A stretch of 8,376 nucleotides of DNA, taken from assembly GCA_017963875.1 (NCBI GenBank), contig JAGCTA010000138.1, positions 1-8,376 on the forward strand. The letters run 5' to 3'. This document shows positions 6,942-8,376 of the stretch, piece after piece. This DNA comes from Victivallales bacterium. Its GTDB lineage: Bacteria; Verrucomicrobiota; Lentisphaeria; Oligosphaerales; Oligosphaeraceae. Each line of letters starts with the position of its first letter. Position 1 is the stretch's first letter. The notes under the pieces were generated by a model. It did not search any database and was not told the DNA's origin. It saw only the letters and a list, made by a program, of their open reading frames with translations. The translations under genes were made by a program, and so were the position numbers.

Positions 6942-7211
6942 TTCCATTGCGGCGGTGTTCGTGTCACGGTTATGCGCCCCGATGCGGCCAGAGGTGGCAA
7001 GAAAAGTGACAAGAAGAGTGACAAGAAAAGTGACAAGAGCATCCTTGAGTTCATTAAGAACAACCCAGCGGCAACGATTTCCGAAATGCAATTTTTCGCA
7101 GGGCTTTCTTCAGGAGGAATCAGAAAGGTGATCCAGAGGTTGAAGACCGAGAAACTCCTTCGCCGGGTCGGCCCCGATAAAGGTGGCCATTGGGAAGTCA
7201 TTGAATCATGA
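6942..7211 (+). pseudogene. 5'-truncated module 5: last ATPase strand, KKSD repeat, winged helix
   Basis: The shortest of the repeat-bearing modules. It follows the TGA of the previous gene directly and in the same frame: reading on from 6942 gives FHCGGVRVTVMRPDAARGG, which resembles the closing ATPase strand of its neighbours (compare FTVTVYRP and FATTYRPRAARDK). An ATG at 6972 would give a 79-residue protein, but its upstream sequence has no clear Shine-Dalgarno site. The linker is KKSD three times, followed by a winged helix (ATISEMQFFAGLSSGGIRKV, ending GGHWEVIES). Nothing of the N-box or glycine loop remains. It could be an orphan 3' end, a stop-codon-interrupted extension of the upstream gene, or a small DNA-binding protein. 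Confidence 0.65.
6999..7034 (+). repeat. 12-nt tandem repeat, 3 units (KKSD linker)
   Basis: Three units of aagaaragtgac encode KKSDKKSDKKSD, followed by a partial fourth (aagagc). The repeat occupies the linker position before the winged helix. Confidence 0.95.
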
Positions 7212-7286
7212 CAAGAGATTGTGGCTACCGGTATTCGACATCAATGCACGCCACTTCACCGTTACAGTTTACCGCCCCAAATTTGA
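7212..7286 (+). pseudogene. Gene fragment: closing ATPase strand related to module 3
   Basis: About 75 nt, starting right after the stop of module 5, encode PVFDINARHFTVTVYRPKFD. They closely match 5549-5623 of module 3 (PVFDIDARHFTVTVYRPVFD), mostly with third-position differences. No linker or winged helix follows: the fragment is cut at about 7284-7290 and joined to the N-box of another copy. It has no start codon and is a remnant. Confidence 0.7.
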
Positions 7287-7427
7287 CCGCTTGCCAATGC
7301 TATCTGCCATCGGGACTATGGGGCACCATATGACATACAAGTGAAGATATTCGAGGACTCTTTGCGGATTTCAAGTCCGGGGCAACTGCCTTTCGACATG
7401 CCGATGGAATTTCTCATGAATCCCGCG

Positions 7428-7608
7428 CATCCGTCAAGACCCCGCAACAAGATAATCGCGCAGGCGTTTTTCGACATGGGCATCATTGAGCGTTACGGCA
7501 GCGGAATCAAACGCATAAAGGGAGAATGTGACAAGAACGGCAATCCGTACCCCGAATGGAGCGATCTCTATGGTGAGTTCGCCACAACTTACCGTCCGAG
7601 GACAGCAA
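7428..7608 (+). repeat. Long direct repeat, copy 2 (partner 4910-5090)
   Basis: This is the second copy of the 181-nt ATPase segment described at 4910-5090. Visible amino-acid changes include Lys to Gly in IKRIK-(K/G)-EC and His to Tyr in SDL-(H/Y)-GEF. Confidence 0.85.
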
Positions 7609-7679
7609 ACGGCGAAATCCAAGTGAATAACACTGCCCAAACCCCCACACTGGAAAACACATTGGATAATACCGCGTCC

Positions 7680-7757
7680 ACACCAGAAACCAAGTCCACT
7701 ACACCAGAAACTACACCAGAAACCAAGTCCGCTACACCAGAAACTACACCAGAAAAG
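7680..7757 (+). repeat. Compound 33-nt tandem repeat (TPETKSx + TPET linker)
   Basis: Two 33-nt units (7680-7712 and 7713-7745) each combine a 21-nt part (TPETKST or TPETKSA) with a 12-nt part (TPET). A last 12-nt unit (TPEK) follows. The two unit lengths seen separately in the other modules thus occur together here. Confidence 0.95.
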
Positions 7758-7950
7758 ATTCTTTTGGCGATTCAAACGTTTCCGGAAATAACGGTATCTG
7801 AATTGTCAAAAATGACAGGGTTGTCGATAGATGGCGTGAAATGGAATCTGCGGAAACTTAAATCGATAGGTAAAATCCGTAGAATTGGATATACGAAAGG
7901 CGGACATTGGGAAGTGATGGACGTTAAGGAATAAAAGGTCTGAAGAAGGC

Positions 7951-8025
7951 ATGAATATCGAGCACAAGCAAGACGGGCGAGATGATTGTCTCACGTCGGT
8001 GTGAGGGATCGTCACGGCCGAGGTT
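7951..8025 (+). pseudogene. Decayed AlbA_2 N-terminus
   Basis: From ATG 7951 the frame reads MNIEHKQDGRDDCLTSV, then TGA at 8002-8004, then GIVTAE. This aligns with NIEYKQSWREEYLKWVCGFANA of the intact N-termini, with the stop exactly where their Cys codon (TGC) stands. A purine-rich gaagaagg lies just upstream of the ATG. Beyond about 8025 no similarity is visible. The rest of the gap to 8123 shows no gene, terminator or promoter that I can support. Confidence 0.5.
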
Positions 8026-8123
8026 CGGATACCATCCAAAGCGGACCTATTGACGTTCGGGATTTCGGCGAACGCGCATTCTGACTCGACAAAAGGGGCG
8101 GTTTTTGGTTTGATGGTTTCATT

Positions 8124-8376
8124 ATGAGTGAACTGATTGTGGCTTTGGATGTTTCCTCCACGGCGGCCGTCGAAGCGGCGGTGGAGCGGTTGGGGGATGC
8201 GGTGTCGTTCTACAAGATCGGGCTGGAGCTCTTCAGCGCCGAGGGGCCGGCCGTCGTCAAGGCGGTGAAGGCGCGCGGGAAGCGGGTTTTTCTGGACCTG
8301 AAACTGCATGACATTCCCCGCACCGTCGAACGGGCGGTGAAGGCGGCGGGAGCGCTGGGGGTCGACCTGATGACCA
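8124..8376 (+). CDS. pyrF: Orotidine 5'-phosphate decarboxylase, 3' partial
   Basis: PyrF converts orotidine 5'-phosphate to UMP, the last step of de novo pyrimidine synthesis, in the cytoplasm. The 84 residues visible begin [12 protein letters not shown], with the substrate-binding Asp9 of the first strand, then FYKIGLELF (Lys31) and the family signature [10 protein letters not shown] (Asp58, Lys60, Asp63), which holds the catalytic Asp-Lys-Asp cluster. The frame runs off the right edge. No strong Shine-Dalgarno site precedes the ATG, but the protein start fits the family. The codons are markedly richer in G and C than in the array, so this is probably core chromosome next to the accessory region. 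Confidence 0.95.
   Translation, partial: MSELIVALDVSSTAAVEAAVERLGDAVSFYKIGLELFSAEGPAVVKAVKARGKRVFLDLKLHDIPRTVERAVKAAGALGVDLMT

Larger units (their letters stand above)
7287..7934 (+). pseudogene. 5'-truncated module 6: whole ATPase domain, TPET repeat, winged helix
   Basis: The frame opens after an in-frame TGA at 7284-7286 and at once reads PLANAICHRDYGAPYDIQVK, the ATPase N-box, so almost the whole HATPase_c_4 domain is present but the AlbA_2 domain and middle region are gone. It continues with EDSLRISSPGQLPF, HPSRPRNKIIAQAFFDMG and a glycine loop ERYGSGIKRI. A TPET-rich linker (7680-7757) and a winged helix (TVSELSKMTGLSIDGVKWNL, ending GGHWEVMDVKE) follow. The first usable start is GTG 7341, which would cut off the N-box, and no clear ribosome site precedes it. 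Its ATPase part is nearly identical to module 2, whereas repeat and winged helix are unrelated to that module. It is probably a displaced 3' end. Confidence 0.7.

Noticed and set aside
4628..7757. Short tandem repeats considered as a CRISPR or phage-repeat array
   Set aside because: The units abut without spacers, differ between modules and lie in frame inside coding sequence; there are no cas genes.
4816..7934. Integron-type gene cassettes
   Set aside because: No attC-like inverted structures are seen at the joints, no integrase is in the window, and most units are truncated pieces of one gene family.
8090..8116. A/G-rich then T-rich stretch before pyrF as a terminator
   Set aside because: The aaaa and ttttt runs flank ggggcgg without a GC stem, so no stable hairpin forms.
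8026..8126. Continuation of the relic frame to a TGA overlapping the pyrF ATG
   Set aside because: The frame ([16 protein letters not shown]...) has no similarity to AlbA_2 or any family I recognise; the ATGA overlap may be chance.

Overview
The window is bacterial accessory DNA lying between a type I restriction-modification locus (left edge) and a housekeeping pyrimidine gene (right edge). All genes read on the + strand, use ordinary bacterial code and mostly have recognisable purine-rich Shine-Dalgarno sites. I cannot assign a species. The moderately GC-rich core DNA, the style of the HsdS conserved regions and the abundance of AlbA_2/COG2865-type genes would fit a gut or rumen anaerobe, perhaps of the Verrucomicrobia/Kiritimatiellota side, but this is a weak guess.

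Left part (1-3381): the 3' part of hsdS, the DNA-specificity subunit of a type I restriction system, is followed 3 nt later by a 791-residue ABC-type ATPase. That protein has a split ATPase head, a CPYC motif between two coiled-coil segments, and a C-terminal R-x3-E...SH motif typical of the PrrC/RloC anticodon nucleases. This looks like a two-layer defence island: restriction, plus a tRNA-cutting back-up that acts if restriction is blocked. The hsdM and hsdR genes would lie outside the window.

Middle part (3430-8025): a tandem array of related AlbA_2 / GHKL-ATPase / winged-helix genes (COG2865-like). Only the first copy (3472-4815) looks complete. A second copy (6090-6941) has the same leader and N-terminus but has lost about 180 internal codons in frame. 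Between and after them lie 5'-truncated 3' modules (4826-5362, 5346-6026, 6942-7211, 7212-7286, 7287-7934) that begin at different points in or after the ATPase domain. Five full modules, including the two genes' own ends, plus the sixth at 7287-7934, carry an ATPase C-terminal part, a short tandem repeat, and a winged helix ending at a stop codon. The next module starts within roughly 0-20 nt of that stop. A decayed AlbA_2 N-terminus (7951-8025) closes the array.

The most striking pattern is that all six winged-helix modules are preceded at the same place by a private, unrelated tandem repeat. Its unit is 12 or 21 nt (4 or 7 codons; 12+21 combined in the last). The layout resembles the displaced C-terminal 'orphan' tips found behind Rhs and CDI toxin genes, with DNA-binding ends in place of toxin tips. 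That reading is inference; simple duplication and decay is the null explanation.

Right edge (8124-8376): the 5' part of pyrF (orotidine 5'-phosphate decarboxylase), visibly more GC-rich than the array, marks the return to core chromosome.
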